The notes below the pieces were generated by a model, which saw only the letters and a program-made list of their open reading frames with translations, did no database searches and had not been told where the DNA came from. A DNA stretch of 5,114 nucleotides from an uncultured Lachnospiraceae bacterium (lineage in GTDB: Bacteria; Bacillota; Clostridia; Lachnospirales; Lachnospiraceae): NCBI GenBank assembly GCA_902797015.1, contig CADBRG010000018.1, forward strand, positions 1 through 5,114, in the 5' to 3' direction. Every line of letters starts with the position of its first letter. Positions within the stretch are counted from its first letter, which is position 1. The translations under genes and the position numbers were made by a program. Shown here piece by piece: positions 1-4,633 of this stretch.

Positions 1-69
1 CAACTCAATCGCACCTTCAATAATTTCATTAATGTTGACCATAATATTGTCTAATATCTTCTGTTCCAT
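1..69 (-). CDS. Start of an unidentified gene, cut by the left window edge
   Basis: Only the first 23 codons are visible. They begin at an ATG (69-67) and run open to base 1. A strong Shine-Dalgarno stretch (AGGAGGAG on the minus strand, about 80-87) sits roughly 10 nt upstream, so the start is credible. The upstream gene ends at 89, leaving only 19 bp between them, so the two are probably cotranscribed. The peptide begins MEQKILDNIM and continues as a helical, isoleucine-rich stretch. It shares the opening MEQK and a similar helical pattern with the protein just upstream (MEQKFFEEVL). Too little is present to assign a family or function. Confidence 0.6.
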   Translation of the reverse strand, partial: MEQKILDNIMVNINEIIEGAIEL

Positions 70-88
70 GTTCTTAATCTCCTCCTGC

Positions 89-526
89 CTATCGCAGCGC
101 CATCACTGGAATCGTTACACCGCCAAATGCAATTTCGTCCTCGTTCGCTTCTAAAAGATCAAATGCTGTTCGAATCTCATCCATTGTTAAATCCAGTTCG
201 CATTCCGGGTCGAATTCCGTCCGTATAATCATCGGACCTGCAACATAACGTTTCCCTTCATGTTCAACCACATGATCTTCATCAAATACGATCATGAATC
301 CTTCTTCCGGGAATGGAATGATCCCCAGTTCCTCAAATGAATACAAGATCTCATCGCTTTCCTTCATCGTCAGGAAGAATACTTCTCTGCCCGGCAGGTA
401 AAGCATGCGCTTGACACAATCATCTTCCCGCTCCTCTTCATGCCGATGCTTTAACATATGCTCATATACAAGGTCTGCGATTCCTTTTAACTTGTTTAAT
501 ACTTCTTCAAAGAATTTCTGTTCCAT
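89..526 (-). CDS. Acidic hypothetical protein, 145 aa, downstream of parB
   Basis: I do not recognise this protein with confidence. It has 145 residues and is very acidic. Residues 3-35 look like a charged amphipathic helix with a His/Glu-rich end (KHRHEEERED). The rest has a mixed alpha/beta pattern, including the hydrophobic strand GFMIVFDED (76-84), then EGKRYVAGPMIIRTEF (90-105) and LTMDEIRTAF (113-122). The layout 'strand, Glu/Asp, GP-strand, then LT.(D/E)EI' faintly recalls DUF3846-type proteins of mobile elements, but that is only a suggestion. There is no signal peptide, membrane segment or zinc motif. I chose the ATG at 526 because GGAGG lies 8 nt upstream (535-539). The frame is open up to an ATG at 577 overlapping the parB stop, but that extension would translate through a terminator-like hairpin and has only a weak ribosome binding site. 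The gene follows the partition genes and precedes another small gene by 19 bp. Confidence 0.75.
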   Translation of the reverse strand: MEQKFFEEVLNKLKGIADLVYEHMLKHRHEEEREDDCVKRMLYLPGREVFFLTMKESDEILYSFEELGIIPFPEEGFMIVFDEDHVVEHEGKRYVAGPMIIRTEFDPECELDLTMDEIRTAFDLLEANEDEIAFGGVTIPVMALR

Positions 527-534
527 ATTCTTTT

Positions 535-539
535 CCTCC
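535..539 (-). promoter_or_regulatory. Ribosome binding site fixing the start at 526
   Basis: The minus strand reads GGAGG followed by 8 nt and ATG (526-524), an ideal Shine-Dalgarno arrangement. It decides in favour of a 145-residue product over the 162-residue reading that starts at 577. Confidence 0.8.
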
Positions 540-541
540 AT

Positions 542-573
542 AAAAATAACCGCCTGCTTCATGCAGACGGTTG
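542..573 (-). terminator. Intrinsic terminator after parB
   Basis: A 10-bp stem (548-557 pairing with 563-572) encloses a 5-nt loop (558-562) and is followed on the minus strand by ATTTTTA (547-541). The single non-Watson-Crick position (553/567) is a G-U pair in minus-strand RNA but a C-A mismatch in plus-strand RNA. The structure is therefore better formed in the direction in which parB is read. It begins one base past the parB stop codon. The T-run is only five long, so read-through into the next gene is likely and no separate promoter is obvious before 526. Confidence 0.65.
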
Positions 574-1509
574 TCATCGTTCTAAATCTCTCTGTCTTTT
601 ACGCTGCCATTGTTCAAGAAGACGGATAATAGTGTCTTCCATCTGTTTGGGCGTGTATGACTTTGGGAAATACTTTTTCAATACATCGTGTTTAAATGTC
701 ACCTTATTCAATTCCGATTTCTTTTCCTCTGACAGTACTGCGCACATGGCATCCAGGCTACAGTGACCATCCTTTGACAGCTGCTTTAAGCGCTGTGCCT
801 GCGACAGAGACGGTGTACTCTGTGCGTAATCCATCGCCTCCAGAAAATCCTTTTGTTCTGATTCCGTCAGATATGAAAGCTCCACGGCTGGATTGAATGC
901 GATCTGCTTTTGATCAACCATCTCAAGAATCTCAGGAATCAGGTAAGTGAGGCGGATATAGCGTTGGACTTGCTTTACGCTCTCTCCAACACCTTCTGCT
1001 ACCAACTCATTGCTTCTACGTGATTCTAACTTCGGGCCAACTTGACCCGAAGTTAAATCTGTCCGCTGGCCCTGGTGCTTCATTGCCTCCAGCTTCATCC
1101 GATAGGCAAATGCCCTCTCACTCGGCAGTATCGTTTCTCTCTGCAGGTTGGAATCCACCATCAGGATTGTTGCCTCATCGTCATCCATTTCACGAATGAT
1201 GACCGGCATGGTTTCCAGGCCGGCCAGCTCCGATGCATGCTTTCTTCTGTGTCCAGCAATCACTTCATATCCTCCTTCCTCTCTCGGCCGGACGATTGCC
1301 GGTGCCAGCACGCCAAATCGCGCGACACTCTCGACCGTTCGCATCATCGCCTCATCATCGACCACCTTAAACGGATGATTCTTAAATGGATGAAGCTCTG
1401 ACAGTGGGATGTGCTGAACCTTTTCAAGAGAGGCTTCTCTTCTGTCTTCTTCTGTTGAAAAGATCTCATCGTAACTGCTCAAGCTTACGTTTGCGCCTCT
1501 TTTCGGCAT
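574..1509 (-). CDS. parB: ParB family partition protein (DNA-binding CTPase type)
   Basis: ParB proteins bind centromere-like parS sites, spread along DNA in a CTP-dependent way and stimulate the ParA ATPase. This one has 311 residues, normal for the family. The N-terminal ParB/Sulfiredoxin domain starts near residue 33 (IPLSELHPFKNHPF). It contains YEVIAGHRRKHA (81-92), matching the conserved G-E/H-R-R box, and DSNLQRE (119-125), matching the ENxQRE box, both part of the nucleotide pocket. A helix-turn-helix follows at about 167-200 (SNELVAEGVGESVKQVQRYI), and the C-terminal part ends in a basic helix (WQRKRQRDLER). The start at 1509 has a textbook AGGAGGTGATG ribosome site inside the 3' end of parA, and the genes overlap by 44 bp. 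A perfect inverted repeat lies inside the gene (1027-1055), between the two domains. Partition is inferred; related proteins on integrative elements may act in maintenance of the excised form. parS sites were not identified. Confidence 0.93.
   Translation of the reverse strand: MPKRGANVSLSSYDEIFSTEEDRREASLEKVQHIPLSELHPFKNHPFKVVDDEAMMRTVESVARFGVLAPAIVRPREEGGYEVIAGHRRKHASELAGLETMPVIIREMDDDEATILMVDSNLQRETILPSERAFAYRMKLEAMKHQGQRTDLTSGQVGPKLESRRSNELVAEGVGESVKQVQRYIRLTYLIPEILEMVDQKQIAFNPAVELSYLTESEQKDFLEAMDYAQSTPSLSQAQRLKQLSKDGHCSLDAMCAVLSEEKKSELNKVTFKHDVLKKYFPKSYTPKQMEDTIIRLLEQWQRKRQRDLER
1027..1055. repeat. Perfect 10-bp inverted repeat inside parB
   Basis: TAACTTCGGG (1027-1036) and its exact reverse complement CCCGAAGTTA (1046-1055) flank a 9-bp spacer. 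In minus-strand RNA the stem can extend two more pairs, one of them U-G. It encodes the LTSGQVGPKL segment (about residues 152-161 of ParB), a linker between the N-terminal domain and the helix-turn-helix. It could be a protein-binding site (for example for ParB itself) or an mRNA hairpin. There is no T-run, so it is not a terminator. Confidence 0.7.
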
Positions 1510-2335
1510 TTTGCATCACCTCCTCTGTCAGTGCCCGATAACTTTTTGCCACCTTTCCGCCAGGGTCATGTTCGTAGATGCTTTTTCCTTCCGTACTGAT
1601 CTCAGCAGCCCGTACGGAGCGCGGGATCTCTGTCTGGAAGACTTTGATCTTCCCACCATAGGTTTCCCGGATCAGGCTGCTGATCTCTTTTGCATTGTTC
1701 GTCCTGGCATCCACCATCGTCAGTAATATTCCTTCGATCCTGAGCTTTGAATTGATCTGCCGCTTCACTTTGTTAACGGTCTGGAGCAGTTGCTCTAACC
1801 CTTTCGCTGACAAGTATTGTGCCTGAACCGGCACGATCAGAGAATCAGATGCTGTCAGCGCATTGACCGTCAGCATACCAAGACTTGGACTACAATCGAT
1901 CAGGATATAGTCATATTGATTCCTGATCGTATCGATATACTGCTTCAGGATCTTCTCCCGGCTCATTGCATTGACCAGAGATACTTCCAGGCCTGACAGA
2001 CTGATGTTTGCCGGAAGCAGATCAACTCCCTCAGGATGCATTAGGATTCCTTCTTTGTCGGTGATCGGTTCATCATTTATGATTTTGACCAACACATCAG
2101 AAACTGTTGTTTCCAGTTCATCAGGATGCGGCAATCCTAAGCTGACGGTAAGACTGGCCTGCGGATCCAGATCCACCAGTAAAACTGATTTCCCGGCATC
2201 CGCAAGACCGATTCCCAGGTTCTCTGCCGTGCATGTCTTACCGACGCCTCCCTTCTGATTGACAATACCGATCACATTTGCTTTCTTAGCGATAGTAATC
2301 ACCTTCTTCCCAAACCGGTCTGTTTTGCATATCAT
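1466..2335 (-). CDS. parA: ParA/Soj family partition ATPase
   Basis: ParA is a Walker-type ATPase that binds DNA nonspecifically when dimerised with ATP and moves ParB-bound DNA. The sequence has the deviant Walker A motif KGGVGKT (28-34), the Walker A' region LLVDLDPQAS (52-61), ILIDCSPSLG (144-153) at the Walker B position, and IPRSVRAAE (237-245) corresponding to the basic DNA-binding region of Soj-like proteins. There is no N-terminal helix-turn-helix, so it is of the small Soj-like (type Ib-like) kind rather than P1 type. The residue after GKT is cysteine where Thr or Ser is usual. The start is uncertain. The ATG at 2335 lies 50 bp inside repA with a weak ribosome site; a GTG at 2302 would give a protein 11 residues shorter, closer to the usual family length, and overlaps repA by 17 bp. 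The gene sits between repA and parB and overlaps both. Confidence 0.93.
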   Translation of the reverse strand: MICKTDRFGKKVITIAKKANVIGIVNQKGGVGKTCTAENLGIGLADAGKSVLLVDLDPQASLTVSLGLPHPDELETTVSDVLVKIINDEPITDKEGILMHPEGVDLLPANISLSGLEVSLVNAMSREKILKQYIDTIRNQYDYILIDCSPSLGMLTVNALTASDSLIVPVQAQYLSAKGLEQLLQTVNKVKRQINSKLRIEGILLTMVDARTNNAKEISSLIRETYGGKIKVFQTEIPRSVRAAEISTEGKSIYEHDPGGKVAKSYRALTEEVMQNAEKRRKRKLEQLR

Positions 2336-3209
2336 GATTTGCTTTTGCCTGATAATAACTGTTCATACTCATCGGTGCATTATAAAGAAGGGTGAGCAAA
2401 TATCCCCTCATGTTTCGTATTTCTGTTTTTGATTCATCCAGATAATGCAGAACATATCCGATATGACTGTAGTTGAGCTTCATAAATGCTGAACGGACAA
2501 CAGAACCCGGTTTGTCTTCTTCGTTGATCCGTATCTTTTCAGCCTCACCGGCACATACATCAACGATGAGTTCCAGGATTTCGTTGATACGATCATTTTC
2601 ATAAGGGTACCGTTCTTTCAATACAGGGATATCTAACTGGTCATAGAAATATATCCTGTATTGGTCTTTTTTAGCTATATCATTCGAATGCACACTGATG
2701 TGATTTTCGCCCCCTCCGCCTATATTGGAGGAGTCGGTTTGATTATCCTCAGTATTATTATTCTCAGTATTATTAGGATGTGATTTCCATGAGTCCGGAG
2801 TCATGATTTTCACATCACTGGAATCATGATTTTCATGAGTCCGGTCGTGTGATTCCCAAAGGGCCGTTGCGAAGTTCATGACATATATCCTTGAAGGTTT
2901 ATTGAAACCGCTTCTTTTCCGTATGATCAGTCCGCCATGTTCCAGCTCGTTGAGCAGCTTGGTTGCTTTCTGATTGGCACAGCCTAATGTCTTGCAGACT
3001 TCATCATTTGTGAAATAGATAAAAACCCTTCCGTATTCGTCGAGCCATCCATTCGCTTTTGAAAGCCCTGCTCGATCCAGCATCAGGCTGTAGATCACTT
3101 TTGCGTCCATTGAAACATTCTTTAATGCATCATCCTGCACCAGGAGTTTCGGCAGCTTGTAAAACTGATATTGTTCCGGTTCGTCATTGTAATAATAATC
3201 ATATGCCAC
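2286..3209 (-). CDS. repA: RepA_N family replication initiator
   Basis: RepA initiates replication by binding repeats at the element's origin. With the GTG start at 3209 the protein has 307 residues. Residues 12-112 form the RepA_N domain (EQYQFYKLPKLL, then MDAKVIYSLMLDR, GRVFIYFTNDEV, CANQKATKLLNELE, GLIIRKR, RIYVMNF), a winged-helix DNA-binding fold. Residues about 115-175 are a low-complexity linker rich in Asn, His, Ser and Glu. Residues 182-292 match the C-terminal domain often found with RepA_N in clostridial elements (DUF6017-like: YEN.RINEILELIVDV, VVRSAFMKLNYSHIGYVL, RNMRGYLLTLLYNAP.SMNSYY). The GTG at 3209 was chosen because it gives the usual family opening (M-x-Y/F-D-Y-x-Y), it overlaps the stop of the upstream gene (TAGTG), and GGAGGGAGGGG lies upstream. 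The frame is open to an ATG at 3266, but that would add 19 non-conserved residues. The linker DNA carries 23-bp repeats that probably form the origin. Confidence 0.92.
   Translation of the reverse strand: MAYDYYYNDEPEQYQFYKLPKLLVQDDALKNVSMDAKVIYSLMLDRAGLSKANGWLDEYGRVFIYFTNDEVCKTLGCANQKATKLLNELEHGGLIIRKRSGFNKPSRIYVMNFATALWESHDRTHENHDSSDVKIMTPDSWKSHPNNTENNNTEDNQTDSSNIGGGGENHISVHSNDIAKKDQYRIYFYDQLDIPVLKERYPYENDRINEILELIVDVCAGEAEKIRINEEDKPGSVVRSAFMKLNYSHIGYVLHYLDESKTEIRNMRGYLLTLLYNAPMSMNSYYQAKANHDMQNRPVWEEGDYYR
2697..2708. repeat. Outlying iteron-like copy in repA
   Basis: GATGTGATTTTC at 2697-2708 matches GATGTGATTTCC at 2777-2788, the left edge of the iteron array, at 11 of 12 positions. It lies 80 bp away and out of phase with the 23-bp spacing. 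It is read as GENH in RepA. It may be an isolated RepA binding site on the other side of the AT-rich tract, or chance similarity. Confidence 0.35.
2748..2775. repeat. AT-rich tandem repeat, 15-bp period, inside repA
   Basis: CTCAGTATTATTA occurs at 2748-2760 and again at 2763-2775, two exact 13-bp copies with a 15-bp period. They encode the NNTEN/NNTED part of the RepA linker. The tract is markedly AT-rich and ends next to the 23-bp repeats. Its position suits a DNA-unwinding element of an origin, but because 15 is a multiple of three a simple Asn-rich linker expansion would look the same. Confidence 0.5.
2781..2872. repeat. Iteron array (23-bp period) within repA, probable replication origin
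   Basis: Units start at 2781, 2804, 2827 and 2850, exactly 23 bp apart. The first three share TGATTT at the start, CA at unit positions 8-9, C at 15 and GG at 17-18. Units one and three agree at 17 of 23 positions, units one and two at 15. The fourth unit keeps only TGATT and scattered bases. On the coding strand the shared core AAATCA is read in three frames, giving ENH, VKIM and WKSH, so the protein sequence is not what is being repeated. RepA_N plasmids are known to carry their origin as iterons inside the variable middle part of rep, which is exactly where this array lies. TCATGA-TTT-TCATGA (2824-2838) spans the second and third units. Confidence 0.72.
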
Positions 3210-3463
3210 TACACCTTCACCCCTCCCTCCTCTCCGAGAAGATTCCTCATACACCAGCCGATACATGGTCTCACTCTTCCATACGGGCAGCCGTAACAGA
3301 CGGAATCTTCTCTTTTCTTCTTGATCAAAGCAGCATCCCTGATCTCATTTTTCAGGAAGCATCCATTCTCTCGTTGGCACTCTCTGGATCTGCCGCCCCA
3401 CCAAAGGCAATACCTGCAATCAGACATTTCGCCGGCAATATCTTTGATCCAGACTTTTTTCAT
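3209..3463 (-). CDS. Small eight-cysteine protein, probable zinc or metal binding
   Basis: This 84-residue protein has eight cysteines in two clusters: CxxC-x9-C-x5-C (16, 19, 29, 35) and CxxC-x7-C-x3-C (56, 59, 67, 71). Each four-cysteine cluster could hold one zinc ion or, less likely, an iron-sulfur centre. The region between them (38-53) is strongly basic (IKKKRED). The spacing matches no zinc-finger family that I can name. The start at 3463 has GAGGAG about 4 nt upstream and overlaps the DUF5688 stop as ATGA; the stop overlaps the repA GTG as TAGTG. It is thus translationally wedged directly before repA, which suggests a role tied to replication or its control, for example a small nucleic-acid-binding protein. 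That role is inference; no function is established here. Confidence 0.85.
   Translation of the reverse strand: MKKVWIKDIAGEMSDCRYCLWWGGRSRECQRENGCFLKNEIRDAALIKKKREDSVCYGCPYGRVRPCIGWCMRNLLGEEGGVKV
3210..3231 (-). promoter_or_regulatory. Purine-rich ribosome binding region of repA inside the upstream gene
   Basis: The minus strand reads AGGAGGGAGGGG (3231-3220) and then ten bases before the GTG at 3209. The nearest GGAGG ends 12 nt from the start, somewhat far. The stop TAG of the upstream gene shares its last base with the GTG. RepA synthesis may therefore depend on ribosomes finishing the cysteine-rich gene, and the GTG start may keep the initiator level low. Confidence 0.55.
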
Positions 3464-4542
3464 CGTTCTCCTCTTCCCGGCTGCATTTTATGCCGTTCAT
3501 GCTTCGCATTTTCTTTGTCGCAGACTGCCTTGTTGTTCCGCAGCTCTTCAAGTACCGATTTCTTTCCGGTCTTTTCCTGAACAGATTTTGCTGTTTCTTT
3601 CTGCGGTCTTTCTGCGACATGTTCAAGTCTTTTCTCCGCCATCCGCAATCCATGTGAACTTGCCAGTTCAAACAGCTTTTCCTGACTGTCATAATGGTAA
3701 ACATGGTCAGAAAGCTTCTCCTGCGGTTCTACTGTCGTCTCGTTGACCGTACGAACCATATTTTCAAGCTCTTTCCAATCCATTTCTCCATTATCAGGAA
3801 CGAGCAGAACCTCATGCACGCTGGACGGCAGAACAAAGAATTCTCCGCCAATACGTTCCGCCGCCATTTCCATGAAGTGCGGATAAGCGATTACGCCTGC
3901 CCCGTAGGACTGATCCTGTACTGTTGCCACAAACATCTGTGGATCCTGTTCCGGCATCTCCATTCCGGGCGGCATCATCTCTGCTATTACTTCAAACATC
4001 GATCTGATCGATACGGGCGCATGCTGCGGTGCATACCGTTCAGCATCTGCCTGCAGCTGTTTTTCAGAGATTCCATAGCCTTTCAGCATCTTGTCCGTGA
4101 CCAGGAACGACGTGTCTCTCCCGACCTGGACGCGATATACCGCTGCCAGATCTGCCATGACTTTATGCGGCACTTCTGAGAGCATATGCTCATTTCCCTG
4201 TATTGATACCATCTGGATTGAAAGATTCTCTTTCATCACGTCATAGTTGCTGATCTCTCCGATATCAAACACCGGCATGTCCTCCAGGCGTTCCCGGATC
4301 TCTCTGGCAAACTTACCAAGGATCAGTTCCTTCTGGCCGCCTTCCAGCACTTCTTCAAAAAGCGGTTCCAGATTCATGGTCATGGCCACATCCTGACCGT
4401 CTTCCCTTACAGACAGTCCCCGATACGAACCATTCTGCATCTTTTCAACATCCACGGCCGTGACGCTGATACCCGGATAATCTTCCGAAAGCAGCATTGT
4501 CAAAGTTTCTTTTGCTTCGTTTAAAAATTCCTCATAATTCAT
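3460..4542 (-). CDS. DUF5688 family protein of unknown function
   Basis: I recognise this as the DUF5688 family, common on mobile elements of Lachnospiraceae and related Clostridia and often near rep or mobilisation genes; its function is unknown. The start at 4542 gives 360 residues (MNYEEFLNEAKETL). Family-like segments include MNLEPLFEEV (56-65), VYRVQVGRDTSFLVTDKML (135-153), SIRSMFEVIAEMM (178-190), MFVATVQDQSYGAGVIAYP (203-221), GGEFFVLPSSVHEVLLVPD (232-250) and LSDHVYHYD (277-285). The last 60 residues are charged and probably flexible. They include KKSVLEELRNNK (327-338), resembling short tail motifs seen on other proteins of such elements. No signal peptide or membrane helix is visible, so it should be cytoplasmic. 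GGAGG lies 8 nt before the ATG; an open extension to a GTG at 4578 lies inside the upstream hairpin and is not used. It overlaps the next gene by 4 bp, placing it first in the repA operon. Confidence 0.85.
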   Translation of the reverse strand: MNYEEFLNEAKETLTMLLSEDYPGISVTAVDVEKMQNGSYRGLSVREDGQDVAMTMNLEPLFEEVLEGGQKELILGKFAREIRERLEDMPVFDIGEISNYDVMKENLSIQMVSIQGNEHMLSEVPHKVMADLAAVYRVQVGRDTSFLVTDKMLKGYGISEKQLQADAERYAPQHAPVSIRSMFEVIAEMMPPGMEMPEQDPQMFVATVQDQSYGAGVIAYPHFMEMAAERIGGEFFVLPSSVHEVLLVPDNGEMDWKELENMVRTVNETTVEPQEKLSDHVYHYDSQEKLFELASSHGLRMAEKRLEHVAERPQKETAKSVQEKTGKKSVLEELRNNKAVCDKENAKHERHKMQPGRGER

Positions 4543-4550
4543 ACGCAGTT

Positions 4551-4558
4551 CCTCCTTT
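4551..4558 (-). promoter_or_regulatory. Ribosome binding site of the DUF5688 gene
   Basis: AAAGGAGG on the minus strand ends 8 nt before the ATG at 4542. It sets the start and rules out the GTG at 4578. The short distance from the hairpin T-run leaves no room for a promoter between hairpin and start. Confidence 0.8.
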
Positions 4559-4565
4559 TTCTGCA

Positions 4566-4613
4566 ATAAAAAAGACACATGACATTTACCCGCTATGGGT
4601 AACGCATGTGTCT
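4566..4613 (-). terminator. Intrinsic terminator or leader attenuator before the repA operon
   Basis: A 9-bp outer stem (4573-4581 with 4605-4613) and a 6-bp inner stem (4586-4591 with 4597-4602) enclose the loop GCTAT. They are separated by a small internal loop. On the minus strand the stem runs into TTTTTTAT, while the plus strand has no T-run on its side, so it acts leftward. It lies 20 bp beyond the stop of the DUF4143 ATPase gene, so a simple terminator of that gene is the first reading. Only about 25 nt separate it from the DUF5688 start. If that operon's promoter lies to the right of the hairpin, the same structure would be in its leader and could act as an attenuator. I saw no convincing -35/-10 pair on either side. 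Confidence 0.8.
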
Positions 4614-4633
4614 ATGTAAAAACCGGTAGCACT

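Noticed and set aside
1215..1230. GGCCGGCC palindrome in parB
   Set aside because: A single 8-bp GC palindrome in coding sequence, with no second copy or context to suggest a function.
1075..1401. Plus-strand frames opposite the ParB N-terminal domain
   Set aside because: They are shadows of parB; no family signal, and the parB frame has all the conserved boxes.
2709..2733. CCTCC / GGAGG inverted repeat in the repA linker
   Set aside because: Only five base pairs with a spacer; it encodes the Gly-rich linker and is explained by composition.
3210..3266. ATG start at 3266 for RepA
   Set aside because: It would add 19 Arg/Gly-rich residues that are a frame-shifted reading of the upstream gene's 3' end; the GTG at 3209 gives the family-typical N-terminus.
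3059..3580. Plus-strand open frame of 173 codons across the repA start, the cysteine-rich gene and the end of the DUF5688 gene
   Set aside because: It runs opposite to three recognisable overlapping genes, has a low-complexity Ser/Pro/Leu composition typical of antisense frames, and lacks a convincing ribosome site.
3420..3704. Second minus-strand frame of 94 codons inside the 3' end of the DUF5688 gene
   Set aside because: It overlaps the tail of the DUF5688 gene and the start of the cysteine-rich gene, and resembles an out-of-frame reading of lysine-rich codons.
3694..4179. Plus-strand open frame of 161 codons inside the DUF5688 gene
   Set aside because: It is antisense to a recognised family domain, rich in Arg, His and Cys without any motif, and has no ribosome site.
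4543..4578. GTG start at 4578 for the DUF5688 protein
   Set aside because: It lies within the terminator hairpin and adds 12 non-conserved residues; the ATG at 4542 has GGAGG at 8 nt.
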